From: Elusimicrobia bacterium GWA2_66_18
Lineage (GTDB): Bacteria > Elusimicrobiota > Elusimicrobia > UBA1565 > UBA9628
Assembly (NCBI GenBank): GCA_001799675.1
Contig: MGTX01000022.1
Coordinates: forward strand, 1-64,000
Length of the DNA stretch: 64,000 nt
Direction: 5' to 3'
In this document: piece after piece, positions 7,479-16,051 of the stretch
Layout of the letters: every line of letters starts with the position of its first letter
How positions within the stretch are numbered: position 1 is the stretch's first letter
Notes under the pieces: generated by a model
Database searches by the model: none
Seen by the model: only the letters and a program-made list of their open reading frames with translations
What the model was told of the DNA's origin: nothing
Program-made: the position numbers and the translations under genes

Positions 7479-9812
7479 TTAGAAACGAGACTCGACGCTC
7501 TTGATCCAGGCCGCGATGGCGGGCAGTTGTCCCGCGCCGTCGAGCCCGGCCTGCTCCAGCACCTTATCCCAGGAGCCGCTGCCCAGGTAGCCGTGGTCCT
7601 TGAACGGATACAAGCTGGCGGCCAGACCTTCATCGGAACGCACCCAGCGCCAGAGCGTGGGCAGGGTGAAATCCGTGATGCCCATGGAGCGCTGGGCCAA
7701 CTCCGGAGGAAAGAGCTCCCGCCGCTCCGCGGCGGGAAGACGCTCGAAAAGCTCGGCGCTGGTCACGTAGAATACGTTCAACTTTACGCCGTCGGCGTCC
7801 AGCTTGGGCAGGACGTCGCGCACGAAACAGTGCGCCGCGGCGTGTCCCTGGAGTACGACCGCGGCCTTGCCGCCGCGCCGCAGGGCGTAGACGCCCTTCG
7901 TCGCCGCGTGCGCGGCAGGCAGGCCCAGCTTCGCCCGGTCGGGGACGGGGAAAGCCGGACGCGTCACGAAGGGGGCCAGCACCGCCGGACGCGCCTGGAG
8001 CGCGGCCGTGAGCAGAGGCCAGACCTCCTGCGGGTCCCAGGGCGTGAGCGTGATGAGCGAACCCTTGGCGAAGTTGTCCTGCAGGAGTTGCAGCGGCTGC
8101 GGGCAGGCGTGGGTCGGCCCGTCCTCGCCCGTCATGGGGCCCGCGTGGGCGTTGACCATGATCCAGGTCCGGTTGGGTTCCCCCGTGGCCTCGTGGCGCA
8201 TCTGCTGGCCGATGCAGTGCAGGCGCGCCGGCACATGCTCGAGCGCGGCGATGAAGGCCGAGTAGGAGCTCGACACGCCGATGTGGAAGCCGAGGCTGGA
8301 CGCGCCCCCCATCACGCCGCCCATGGCATCCTCGCAAATCCCGCCCACGGAGATGAGGCGCGAGAGCGGGTTGTTCTTGGCGTGGAACCAGCCCTTGCCG
8401 AAGCCCTGGTTGATGGGCGAGACGCTGGTGGACTCGGCCAAGTCCGCCGCGCAGGCCAGGATGGCGCCCTTGGTGACGGTATTAAGATAGCCCAGCGCGT
8501 CGCCCAAAGCGCCCCGCAGGGTCGCTGGTTTTCCGGCCGTCAACCGCAGCTGCGCCGGAACGATCTCGGGCTTGAAGTCGGACTCATAGAGGGCCTCCAG
8601 GTCGGGCCCGCCTGCGCGCACGGGCCGGTCCTTCGGCGTGGCGCGACCCGCCTCGGCCACGCGCTCCGCCGCAAAAAGCGCCACGTCGGGCCTCTTCGTC
8701 TCGAAGGCCTTGCGCATGGCGAGCAGGGTCTCCCAATACGCGGCCTCGACTCGCTCCGGGGTCTTCTCCCCCTCGAAGCGCGGCAGCTTGACGCCGAAAG
8801 CGGTCTCGAAGGGCTCGACGCTGGCGTAGAACGCGTCCGAGCAGAAAGCGTGTCCCGCGCCGTGCGAACCCTTGCCCTCGATGCCGTACTTCCAGCCCTT
8901 CGTCGTGCGGTAGACGATCGCGGTGGGTTGGCCGTTGTCGAGCCCCAACGCCGCCTTCTGCGCCGCCAGAACCCTCCTGAAGTCGCTGCCGTCGCCGGCC
9001 TCGACGAGGTTCCAGTCGTTGACGTACAAGAGTTCGCGCGGGTCCCACTGCACGTAGTCGCCGGGCTTGTCGCCCTCGGCGGTGACGCGGTCGGAATCGA
9101 TGGAGGCCTGGTTCCAGTCCAGGTGCATGATCGCGTTGGACAGGCCCGCGGTGGCGGCGGTCGCCAGCGCCTCGTGGACGCGGCCGGCCGTCATGCCGCC
9201 CTCGCCCTCCAGGATGTGGATGCGCGGGCCCTGGGGCCCGAAGACGTCCATCGCGGCCAGGGCCAGGCCCACGGCCGAGGTGTCGCCCACGCCGCTGGCC
9301 CCCGTGGCGACGGGCACGAAGGGCGTCATGGGGGTCGGATGGCCGTCAAGGGCCGCGCACTTGAACCGGCGGAAGAACGGCGTGGACTGCGTCGGGTTGC
9401 GACGGAAGCCCAGCAGGTCTTCCAGGCGCAGGCGCCGGCGCTCGGGGGGCAGGAGGTCGGGGCGCGCGATGCGCACCCACTCGTCGCGCAGGGCGTACAT
9501 GCCGTAGAGGCCCATCGCCTTGTGGCCCGCCGCGTAGACGAGCGCGTCGTTGTCGCTCGTGTCGGGCCGCGAGAAGTCGTAGCGCAGGTTCTTGTAGAGC
9601 AGGGAGGAGACGATGCGCCCCGAGGAGATGCTGCCTCCCGGGTGTCCCGAGTTCGGCACGAAGTTGAAGAGGATGGCGCAGAGCGCGCGATAGGCCGCGT
9701 CCATCGTCTCGAGCGTCTCGATGCCCTCGCAAGAGGCGGGCTCGGGTTTCAGGTAGACGGCGCGGCGCGCGCGCAACTGGAATAGCTCGGAAGTCGGGGC
9801 GGCGGTGGGCAT
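7479..9812 (-). CDS. Transketolase-like thiamine-diphosphate enzyme
   Basis: Transketolases move two-carbon ketol units between sugar phosphates using ThDP. The ATG at 9812 follows GGAG and gives 777 residues, longer than typical transketolase (about 660). The N-terminal NSGHPGGSISSG and GEGGMTAGRVHEAL segments form the ThDP half. CEDAMGG carries the Glu equivalent of the REHAMG motif, and HAGPMTGEDGPTHACPQP is a near-match to the transketolase GEDGPTHQP motif. The extra length and divergent middle mean the substrate may not be a standard pentose phosphate. It is divergent from the GNAT-LuxE-LuxC operon; the Cys-rich gene follows closely. Confidence 0.85.
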   Translation of the reverse strand: MPTAAPTSELFQLRARRAVYLKPEPASCEGIETLETMDAAYRALCAILFNFVPNSGHPGGSISSGRIVSSLLYKNLRYDFSRPDTSDNDALVYAAGHKAMGLYGMYALRDEWVRIARPDLLPPERRRLRLEDLLGFRRNPTQSTPFFRRFKCAALDGHPTPMTPFVPVATGASGVGDTSAVGLALAAMDVFGPQGPRIHILEGEGGMTAGRVHEALATAATAGLSNAIMHLDWNQASIDSDRVTAEGDKPGDYVQWDPRELLYVNDWNLVEAGDGSDFRRVLAAQKAALGLDNGQPTAIVYRTTKGWKYGIEGKGSHGAGHAFCSDAFYASVEPFETAFGVKLPRFEGEKTPERVEAAYWETLLAMRKAFETKRPDVALFAAERVAEAGRATPKDRPVRAGGPDLEALYESDFKPEIVPAQLRLTAGKPATLRGALGDALGYLNTVTKGAILACAADLAESTSVSPINQGFGKGWFHAKNNPLSRLISVGGICEDAMGGVMGGASSLGFHIGVSSSYSAFIAALEHVPARLHCIGQQMRHEATGEPNRTWIMVNAHAGPMTGEDGPTHACPQPLQLLQDNFAKGSLITLTPWDPQEVWPLLTAALQARPAVLAPFVTRPAFPVPDRAKLGLPAAHAATKGVYALRRGGKAAVVLQGHAAAHCFVRDVLPKLDADGVKLNVFYVTSAELFERLPAAERRELFPPELAQRSMGITDFTLPTLWRWVRSDEGLAASLYPFKDHGYLGSGSWDKVLEQAGLDGAGQLPAIAAWIKSVESRF

Positions 9813-9869
9813 AATGATCTCCATCGTTCTAGGTATGAGTGAGTCAATCATATCAATTGCAAGATTCGC

Positions 9870-9875
9870 TAGAAT
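9870..9875 (+). promoter_or_regulatory. -10 box (TAGAAT) for a probable leaderless transcript
   Basis: TAGAAT lies seven bases before the ATG at 9883, which has no Shine-Dalgarno. It overlaps a possible ATG at 9874, arguing against that start. No good -35 is visible. Confidence 0.4.
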
Positions 9876-9882
9876 GGCGGCA

Positions 9883-11088
9883 ATGGACTCCCAAGCGACG
9901 ACGGACTCCCAAACGGAGATGAGCTTCGCGCTCGAAGACGGGCGCCGCATGACGATCGGACCCGCCCGCCCGGACGACGCCTTGCAGATCCGCTGGCTGT
10001 ACCATTTGATCTACGGCGGTTCCTACCCGTTCTCTCTCGTCTACAACGCGGAGGAATGCCTGAGGGCCATCGCCAGCGACAAGCACCTCTGGCTGCTGTC
10101 GCGCTGCGACGGAAAGGTCGTCGGCAGCGTGATCTTCACCATCGACCGCGCGATAGGGCTCGGCAAGGTCTTCGGAGCGGTCGTGGCCGAGGAATTCCGC
10201 GGGCGCGACCTCACCGAGCGCGCGATGGATTTCGGACTCGAGCTCCTCATGCGCCGAGAGCGGCTCGTCCAAAGCGTCTACGCGACGACCCGCACGATCG
10301 GGCTCGCGCCCCAGCGCCTCACCGAGAAGCTCGACTTCAAGAAGCTCGGGGTGTTCCCGAACGTCCACAAGGTCAACAGCGCCGAGACGCACACCCTCGC
10401 GGTCCTGCACGCCGAGGGAGCATTGGCGCGCCGCGCCGCCACGCCGCGCTTGCCGCGCCTGCTGGAGCGCTTCTACGCGATCGCGGAGCGCGAGGCGGGT
10501 TTGGGCCCCGCCGAGTTCGTCGATGGGGCCGTGTCGTGGGAGCCGCCGCATGGCCCCGCCCTCGCCTTCGAGACGGTGACCGCCGCGCAGTTCGTCCTGC
10601 GCCGCTTCCACGACGTTAAATCCGACGGCAAGCTCGGGCTGGACTTCTTCCCGTTCCAGGAGCCGAACCTGCTCTTGATCTCGCCCGACGGCAAGACCGA
10701 GCTCTACTGCTACCGCTCGATGAAAGACGGACACTGCGTGCTGACCGGCGCGCGCTCGGAGAACCTGGAGACGCGCGAACTGCTCGATCACGGCGCGCGC
10801 TTCCTGGAAGCGGCGGGGGTGCGCTACCTCGAGGTCCTCATCGAGGCCACCGCGACCGAACAACTCCGCCAGGCGCTGTGCGCGGGATTTCTCCCCTCGG
10901 CCTATTACCCGAGCATGCGTTGGGACACGCCCGGCGGCGGACGAGACTACGTCGTGCTTTCGCGCTCTCTCGCCATGCTCGATTTCCACGGCATCTCCCT
11001 GCAGACGGGGTATCTCGACTACCTGCAGGAATATTTCCGGCTCTGGCGCGCGCTCTACGTCGACGTCGCGCTGTCCGGGGCGCGCTGA
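9883..11088 (+). CDS. GNAT-family N-acetyltransferase-like protein in LuxC/LuxE operon
   Basis: The start at 9883 is chosen because a -10-like TAGAAT sits seven bases upstream; ATGs at 9835 and 9874 are alternatives. The roughly 401-residue product begins with a region resembling a GNAT acyltransferase fold (about residues 22-165), including GKVVGSVIFTID and the AcCoA-loop-like VAEEFRGRDLTERA. A C-terminal half of about 200 residues is of unknown type, possibly a second degenerate GNAT domain. Eight bases downstream starts the LuxE-like gene, followed by a LuxC/PaaK fusion, so it may transfer an acyl group in the same pathway. Substrate unknown. Confidence 0.7.
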   Translation: MDSQATTDSQTEMSFALEDGRRMTIGPARPDDALQIRWLYHLIYGGSYPFSLVYNAEECLRAIASDKHLWLLSRCDGKVVGSVIFTIDRAIGLGKVFGAVVAEEFRGRDLTERAMDFGLELLMRRERLVQSVYATTRTIGLAPQRLTEKLDFKKLGVFPNVHKVNSAETHTLAVLHAEGALARRAATPRLPRLLERFYAIAEREAGLGPAEFVDGAVSWEPPHGPALAFETVTAAQFVLRRFHDVKSDGKLGLDFFPFQEPNLLLISPDGKTELYCYRSMKDGHCVLTGARSENLETRELLDHGARFLEAAGVRYLEVLIEATATEQLRQALCAGFLPSAYYPSMRWDTPGGGRDYVVLSRSLAMLDFHGISLQTGYLDYLQEYFRLWRALYVDVALSGAR

Positions 11089-11096
11089 CGCGCGCG

Positions 11097-12215
11097 ATGT
11101 CCGCAATCGACGGGCTCTTCAAGACGCCCCCGTTCACGCGCAAACCCGCGCACCGCGCTCTGTTCATCCGCGCCTTGCGCGATTGCGCCGCGCTCCAGGC
11201 GCGGCGCTTTCCCGCGCTGTCCAGGCTTTATTCGCGCGCCGGCTTCCGCCCCGAGTCCCTTCGCCGCGAATCCGACGTCGCGCGCCTTCCTTTTCTTTTC
11301 ATCAGCGTCTTCAAAGAGTTCGACCTCCGCCCCGTGCCCCCCTTGCGCGCCGCGCTCGAACTGACCAGTTCGGGTACCTCGGGCCAGAAAAGCCGCATCC
11401 GCCTTGACGCCGGCTCGCTGCGCCGCGTCGTCAGCTCGGCGCGAAGCGTCTATGGCGCGCTAGGCATGGTCGATCCCGCGCTCAAGACTCATTATCTATG
11501 CATGACCTACGACCCCCGCGCGGCCAAGGACCTCGGCACGGCGTTCACCGATGAACTGCTGACTTCCTTCACCGCGCGAGGAGAAGTCTTCTACGCCCTG
11601 CGCTGGGATCCGCGGCGGCGGGATTTCTTCTTCGACCTTGACGGCGTGATCTCCGCGCTGCGCCGAATGGCGGCGACCAGTCTGCCGCTGCGCGTATTGG
11701 GTTTCCCCGCTCACGTGCGCTTCGCTCAGGAGGAATGGGCGCGCCGCAGACTGCCGCCGCTCCATTTCGGCCCGAAATCCTGGGTGCTGACCGGCGGGGG
11801 TTGGAAAGGTCGCCAAGGCGCCGCGATCACTCGGACTCGTTTCCGCGCCGACATCTCCAGCTGGCTCGGACTGCCGTCGTCGAACCTTCGCGACCTCTAC
11901 GGCCTCGTCGAGCACGGCATCCCCTACGTCGAATGCCACCTCGGTCGCATGCACGTTCCCAACTACTCGCGCGTGCTCGTGCGCGATCCTGAAACCCTGC
12001 GCATTCTGCCGCCGCGCGCCAAGGGACTTCTTCAACTCATCACGCCCTACCTCACCAGCTTCCCCTCGTTTTCCGTGCTCACCTCCGATTGGGGGGAGCT
12101 TAAATCCCGCTGCTCCTGCGGGACGCCGGGGCAAGTTCTCATTCTGCGCGGGCGCGCCGTGAAGGTCGCCGCCAAGGGCTGCGCCCTGAGCGCCGTGGAG
12201 CACCTCGCGCGATGA
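11097..12215 (+). CDS. LuxE-like acyl-protein synthetase
   Basis: LuxE activates a fatty acid as acyl-AMP and passes it to the LuxC reductase. This protein has 372 residues, matching LuxE length. LTSSGTSGQKSRI (about 89-101) is the adenylate-binding signature, followed by LuxE-type regions such as LCMTYDP and VLTGGGWKG. A CSCGTPGQVL segment lies near the C-terminus. The stop overlaps the start of the LuxC fusion gene by four bases. No luxA or luxB is present, so light production is not implied; the likely output is a fatty aldehyde. Confidence 0.87.
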   Translation: MSAIDGLFKTPPFTRKPAHRALFIRALRDCAALQARRFPALSRLYSRAGFRPESLRRESDVARLPFLFISVFKEFDLRPVPPLRAALELTSSGTSGQKSRIRLDAGSLRRVVSSARSVYGALGMVDPALKTHYLCMTYDPRAAKDLGTAFTDELLTSFTARGEVFYALRWDPRRRDFFFDLDGVISALRRMAATSLPLRVLGFPAHVRFAQEEWARRRLPPLHFGPKSWVLTGGGWKGRQGAAITRTRFRADISSWLGLPSSNLRDLYGLVEHGIPYVECHLGRMHVPNYSRVLVRDPETLRILPPRAKGLLQLITPYLTSFPSFSVLTSDWGELKSRCSCGTPGQVLILRGRAVKVAAKGCALSAVEHLAR

Positions 12216-14773
12216 AAGAGTACCGCTGGGGACGCTTCGCCGAGCGCGGACTTCTGGGCATGGCTTCGGCGCGCGCGCTCTGCCGCCAAGCGCAGGCTCG
12301 TCGCGCGCTCGCCGCCGAACGCCCTCTCTGGAAGACTCTGGCCGCGCTCGACAAGACGGGGCGTCTGTGGGCGGAGCGCGGGGGTTCCCGCCGCCGCCGC
12401 GCTCGAGCGCTTCTCGTCGCAAGCGGCGCCTTCTCGGCGCCCATGATCGAACGGACTCTCGACATCATCCCGGCCCTGCTCGACCGCCGCGCGCTGGCCG
12501 CGCGACTGCGCGCGGAACTCGGCCGCGCCGACGCGCTCGAGCGCTGGTCCATCGAGCCCGCGGCCGACTTCGCGGTGCGCGCGGCTCCTCTCGGCGCGGT
12601 GCTGACCGTCGCGGCCGGCAACATCTTCCTGGGCTGCATCGACTCGGTGCTGATGGGCCTGCTGACGAACAACGTCGTCCTGTTGAAGACCTCCGCCGCC
12701 GACCGCGAGTTCCCTCTGCTGTTCGCCGAAAGCCTGCGCGCGGCCGATCCCGAGGGCTCGGTCGCAAGAACGCTTGCCGTCGTCTCCTGGAAAAGCGGCG
12801 ACGCGGCGGTTGAAGGCGTCTTCAAGGCGTCCCTGCAGGGCATCGCGGTGTGGGGCGCGGAAGAGGCGTTGCGCGCCTACCGCAAAGACCTCGGCCTCGG
12901 TTGTCGACTGCTCGAATTCGGACCCAAACTCTCGTTTGCGGTCGTCAGCCGCCGCGGGCTCAAGCGTTGGGGAACGCGCGAAGCCGCGCGGCGCGCGGCC
13001 GTCGACATCGCGCGCTGGGATCAGGCCGCCTGCGCCTCGCCGCAAGCCCTGTTCATCCAAGGCCCCGAGCGGCCTTTTCTTGCCGCGCTGGCCTCCGAAC
13101 TTCAAAAAATATCCCGGCTCCTGCCCAAGGGTCCGATCCGTCCGGAGGAGGCCGTCGTCTCGCTGGAAGCGCGCCATCGCGCGCTGGCCGCCGAACTGCT
13201 CGGTCAAGGGGAGATCCTGGCCTCACCGCGCGGCCAGGATTGGACCGTCGCCTTCCGCAAGCGGCCGGGGCTGCGGACATCGCCGTTGGGCCGCTTCATC
13301 CAGATCAGCCCCTACCGCGACCTCGAACAGCTGGCCGCGCTCGTAAGTCCGGCCTCGGCCCATCTCCAAAGCGCCGGCCTCCTCGTCGCTCCCGCTCAAA
13401 CCGGTGATTACGCGCGCACCCTCTCCCTTCTCGGCGTCACGCGCTGCGCCGAGCTCGGCGGCATGCTCAGCGCCGAAGCCGGCGAGCCGCACGACGGGCG
13501 CCGGCCCCTGGCGGAGCTCGTGCGCTGGGTCTCGGCCCCGCAGTCGGTTCTCTCCATGCCGGAGGAGAGCGCCGCCCGCTCCCTGCTGGACCAGGCCCGC
13601 GCCGAGTCGCCCTTCTACCGCCGACGCCTCAAGCGCCTGGGACGCGACGCCGGCCTTTCGCGCGTGCCGCCGCTGACCAAGCGCGACCTCTACGCGAACA
13701 CGCCTCCGAAGTCGAAGGCCCTTCTCACCTGGGAGGGGACCGGACTCGTCTTCGCCAGCGGCGGTTCGACCGGCAAGCCCAAGTTCTCGCTCTTCACGCA
13801 GGACGAGTTCGATGAGACTTGCCGCTGGCTGGCGCTCGGACTGCGCCGCTCGGGACTCAAGGAAGGCGATGTCGTCGCCAACCTGTTCATGGCCGGCAAT
13901 CTCTGGTCCTCGTTCACCGCGATCTCCCGCGCCTTGCGCCAACTCCCCGTGACCGAGCTGCCCATCGGAGGCAACGCCTCGCCCCAAGACGCGCTCGAGG
14001 CTCTGCGCGTCTTCCACGCGACCGCCGTCGTCGGATTGCCTGCGACCCTGCTCGATATCGCTCGCCTGGCGCGTGAGAAGAAAGTCCGCGGCCTTTCCGT
14101 GCGCAAGGTGTTCTACGCGGGCGAGGGGCTGAGCCCCGCCGCGGCTGAGGAACTGCGCCGAAGCCTCGGCGCAAGCCTCATCCGCTCGGCGGGTTACGCG
14201 AGCGTGGACGCGGGGCTCATCGGCTACCAGTGCCGCGACTGCGGCCCGGGCGAACACCATGCGGCCGGCCTCCAGCATATGGAGATCGTGGACGGCGAGA
14301 TCCTGGCCACGAACCTGGTGCGTCGCTGGATGCCGATCATCCGCTACCGCACCGGCGATCTCGGCCGCTGGCTTGCGCCCTGCCGGTGCGGCGACCCCGC
14401 GCCGCGCTTCCTCCTGCGCGGCCGCCGCGACGACCGCCTGAACGTCGGCGGCGCGCACTTCGATCTCGAGGACGCCTCACGCGCGGTCGGCGACGTGAAA
14501 GGTCTGAGCCCCCTGCACCAGGCCGTGATCTCCATTAAAGGAAACCGAGACTGCCTGATGATCCGCGTCGAGCGCCGGGGCCGCGACGCCCGACGCGACG
14601 GCGCGCTGGCCGCGGCGCTCGGCCGCGCGCTGCTCGCGCGCTCGCTCGAGCTGCGCGATTGCGTCGCGCGCGGCTGGCTTGCGCCGCCCGCGGTGGAGGT
14701 CCTCGCGCCCGGCGGCCTGCCGCGCAATCCCCGCACCGGAAAAATCCGCGCCGTCGCCGACCTGCGAAAATAA
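12212..14773 (+). CDS. LuxC acyl-CoA/acyl-protein reductase fused to a PaaK-like AMP-ligase
   Basis: The 853-residue protein is a two-domain fusion. Residues about 1-450 resemble LuxC, which reduces an acyl thioester to an aldehyde with NADPH; WDQAACASPQ places the catalytic Cys at about 274, and AAGNIFLG is a nucleotide-binding region. Residues about 455-853 resemble PaaK/AMP-dependent ligases: FASGGSTGKPK (515-524), YRTGDLG and the C-terminal RDDRLNVGGAHFD. LuxC and LuxE-type proteins are normally separate, and a discrete LuxE homologue is already encoded upstream, so this protein brings a second adenylating domain. The gene is translationally coupled to it. Confidence 0.85.
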   Translation: MKEYRWGRFAERGLLGMASARALCRQAQARRALAAERPLWKTLAALDKTGRLWAERGGSRRRRARALLVASGAFSAPMIERTLDIIPALLDRRALAARLRAELGRADALERWSIEPAADFAVRAAPLGAVLTVAAGNIFLGCIDSVLMGLLTNNVVLLKTSAADREFPLLFAESLRAADPEGSVARTLAVVSWKSGDAAVEGVFKASLQGIAVWGAEEALRAYRKDLGLGCRLLEFGPKLSFAVVSRRGLKRWGTREAARRAAVDIARWDQAACASPQALFIQGPERPFLAALASELQKISRLLPKGPIRPEEAVVSLEARHRALAAELLGQGEILASPRGQDWTVAFRKRPGLRTSPLGRFIQISPYRDLEQLAALVSPASAHLQSAGLLVAPAQTGDYARTLSLLGVTRCAELGGMLSAEAGEPHDGRRPLAELVRWVSAPQSVLSMPEESAARSLLDQARAESPFYRRRLKRLGRDAGLSRVPPLTKRDLYANTPPKSKALLTWEGTGLVFASGGSTGKPKFSLFTQDEFDETCRWLALGLRRSGLKEGDVVANLFMAGNLWSSFTAISRALRQLPVTELPIGGNASPQDALEALRVFHATAVVGLPATLLDIARLAREKKVRGLSVRKVFYAGEGLSPAAAEELRRSLGASLIRSAGYASVDAGLIGYQCRDCGPGEHHAAGLQHMEIVDGEILATNLVRRWMPIIRYRTGDLGRWLAPCRCGDPAPRFLLRGRRDDRLNVGGAHFDLEDASRAVGDVKGLSPLHQAVISIKGNRDCLMIRVERRGRDARRDGALAAALGRALLARSLELRDCVARGWLAPPAVEVLAPGGLPRNPRTGKIRAVADLRK

Positions 14774-14788
14774 TAAGATAGGCGTGAC

Positions 14789-14862
14789 GCCCCCGTAGCT
14801 CAGTTGGTCAGAGCAGCCTGCTCATAACGGGTTGGTCGCTGGTTCGAGCCCAGCCGGGGGCA
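14789..14862 (+). tRNA. tRNA with CAT anticodon (Met, or lysidine-modified Ile)
   Basis: A complete cloverleaf folds: acceptor GCCCCCG/CGGGGGC with discriminator A, D stem GCTC/GAGC, anticodon loop CTCATAA (CAT), T stem GCTGG/CCAGC with loop TTCGAGC. CCA is not encoded. G1-C72 pairs and the anticodon stem lacks the three G-C pairs typical of initiators, so it is not the initiator. The variable and T-arm sequence GGTTGGTCGCTGGTTC resembles E. coli Ile2 tRNA, so tRNA-Ile(CAT) is possible alongside elongator Met. It lies 15 bases after the LuxC fusion gene. Confidence 0.92.
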
Positions 14863-14870
14863 ACGATCTT

Positions 14871-15935
14871 TCAGGCGGCGACGGGCGCGAGCGGCACGCC
14901 GGCGGCGGGAAGGGGATGGGTCATGCGCCCCCAGCAGTCCGCGCTCTCGCAGGCGACGATGCCGGCCGCGCGGGCGAGGTCCTCTTCGCGCTTGGCCAGG
15001 CTCTTCTCCACGACGCCCTTGAGGTCGTCGATGTCGTACAGATAGATGCCCTCGGCCTGGGTGACCTCGGGGGCCACGTTGCGGGGCATCGCGATGTCGA
15101 TGATGAAGAGTGACCGGCCGCCTCGGCGCCGCGACAGGGCAAGAGCGGCCTCCCCGTCAAGCAGGCAGCGGTCGGCTCCCGTGGAGAAAACCGCGATATC
15201 CGCCTGGTCCAGCCGGTCGAAACCTTCCGCGAGCGTGATGGGCTTTCCGCCGAGCTCGGCGGCCAGGGCCTGAGCCTTGTCGAGGCTGCGGTTGCTGACG
15301 AAGAGCTCGCCCGCGCCCTTGGAGCGCAGATGGCGCACGGAGGAGGAGGCCATGGTCCCCGCTCCGAAGACCACGATGACGCGTTCCTTGAGCTCGTTGA
15401 AGATGCTGCGGGCCAGGACCGCCGCCGCCCCGCCGATCGAAGCGATGCCGCCGACGATGCGGGTCTCGTTGCGGACCTTTTTGCCTACCATGAGGGCGCG
15501 CTGAAAGGCCAGATGGCCGTAACGGGTGGCCGTCTTCTCGGCGCAGGCGCCCTGGTAGGCGGCCTTGCATTGCCCCAGAATCTCGGTCTCGCCGACCACC
15601 CAGGAGTCCAAACCGGCGGCGACGCGGAAAAGATGGCTGACGGCCTCGGGACCGCGGCGGACATAAAGGGACGAGGAGATGTCGCGTCCGGCGCGGCGAA
15701 CCAGCCATTCGACCACGGCCTGCTCGCCGTCCTTGTCGGGCTGGCAATAGACCTCGAAGCGGCTGCAGGTGGAGATGACGACGACGCCTTCCTGACCGGT
15801 GGCCTCCCTGACGAGGGTGTTGATGCGTCCCGCCTCATGCGGCTTAGGGGAAATGGCCTCACGGATCTCGACGGGGGCCGTCGCGTGATTGAGTCCGACC
15901 ACCAGCCATTCTGGGCTCGTCATGCCTAGGCGCAT
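14871..15935 (-). CDS. hemA: Glutamyl-tRNA reductase
   Basis: HemA reduces glutamyl-tRNA to glutamate-1-semialdehyde, the first committed step of C5 tetrapyrrole synthesis. The product has 354 residues from the first ATG (a second ATG lies four codons later). Landmarks are GLNHATAPVEIRE, the catalytic Cys57 in ISTCSRFEVY, VVGETEILGQ, and the NADPH-binding VVFGAGTMASS. It is somewhat shorter than the usual 410 or more residues, with an abbreviated C-terminal dimerisation region. It lies downstream of a tetraheme cytochrome on the same strand, a fitting position for supplying heme to the adjacent cytochrome locus. Confidence 0.95.
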   Translation of the reverse strand: MRLGMTSPEWLVVGLNHATAPVEIREAISPKPHEAGRINTLVREATGQEGVVVISTCSRFEVYCQPDKDGEQAVVEWLVRRAGRDISSSLYVRRGPEAVSHLFRVAAGLDSWVVGETEILGQCKAAYQGACAEKTATRYGHLAFQRALMVGKKVRNETRIVGGIASIGGAAAVLARSIFNELKERVIVVFGAGTMASSSVRHLRSKGAGELFVSNRSLDKAQALAAELGGKPITLAEGFDRLDQADIAVFSTGADRCLLDGEAALALSRRRGGRSLFIIDIAMPRNVAPEVTQAEGIYLYDIDDLKGVVEKSLAKREEDLARAAGIVACESADCWGRMTHPLPAAGVPLAPVAA

Positions 15936-16019
15936 AGCAACAAAACTACCATCCCGCCAAACGACAACGAACGATTATACGACGACTTCAGGAATATCGC
16001 CTTCACTTATGCGTTTATG

Positions 16020-16039
16020 GGTGCGCGATTTCGCGCACC
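16020..16039. promoter_or_regulatory. Dyad TGCGCG-N4-CGCGCA (possible regulator site)
   Basis: GGTGCGCG and CGCGCACC are perfect arms around ATTT. The inner 16 bases match the dyad at 21613-21628 upstream of another cytochrome gene. No T tract follows, so a DNA-binding site is as likely as a terminator. Confidence 0.4.
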
Positions 16040-16051
16040 ATCGTCGAAGGC

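Noticed and set aside
7527-9785. A very long plus-strand open frame opposite the transketolase-like gene
   Set aside because: It is a G+C-driven antisense shadow: low-complexity Arg/Ala/Gly-rich translation, no Shine-Dalgarno and no family motifs, whereas the minus strand has clear ThDP enzyme motifs. The same holds for other long antisense frames, for example at 3875-5137 and 11496-12422.
7479-9812. Phosphoketolase, because of the length
   Set aside because: The GEDGPTH and HPGGS-type motifs and the CEDAMGG segment match transketolase better; phosphoketolase-specific motifs were not seen.
11097-14773. A bioluminescence (lux) operon
   Set aside because: LuxC-like and LuxE-like proteins are present, but no luxA, luxB or luxD is encoded in the window; these families also occur in non-luminous bacteria.
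16020-16039. Intrinsic terminator after the tetraheme cytochrome gene
   Set aside because: The hairpin has a short four-base loop and GC-rich stem but no T tract on either strand; because its arms recur near another cytochrome promoter it is reported as a dyad instead. Termination is not excluded.
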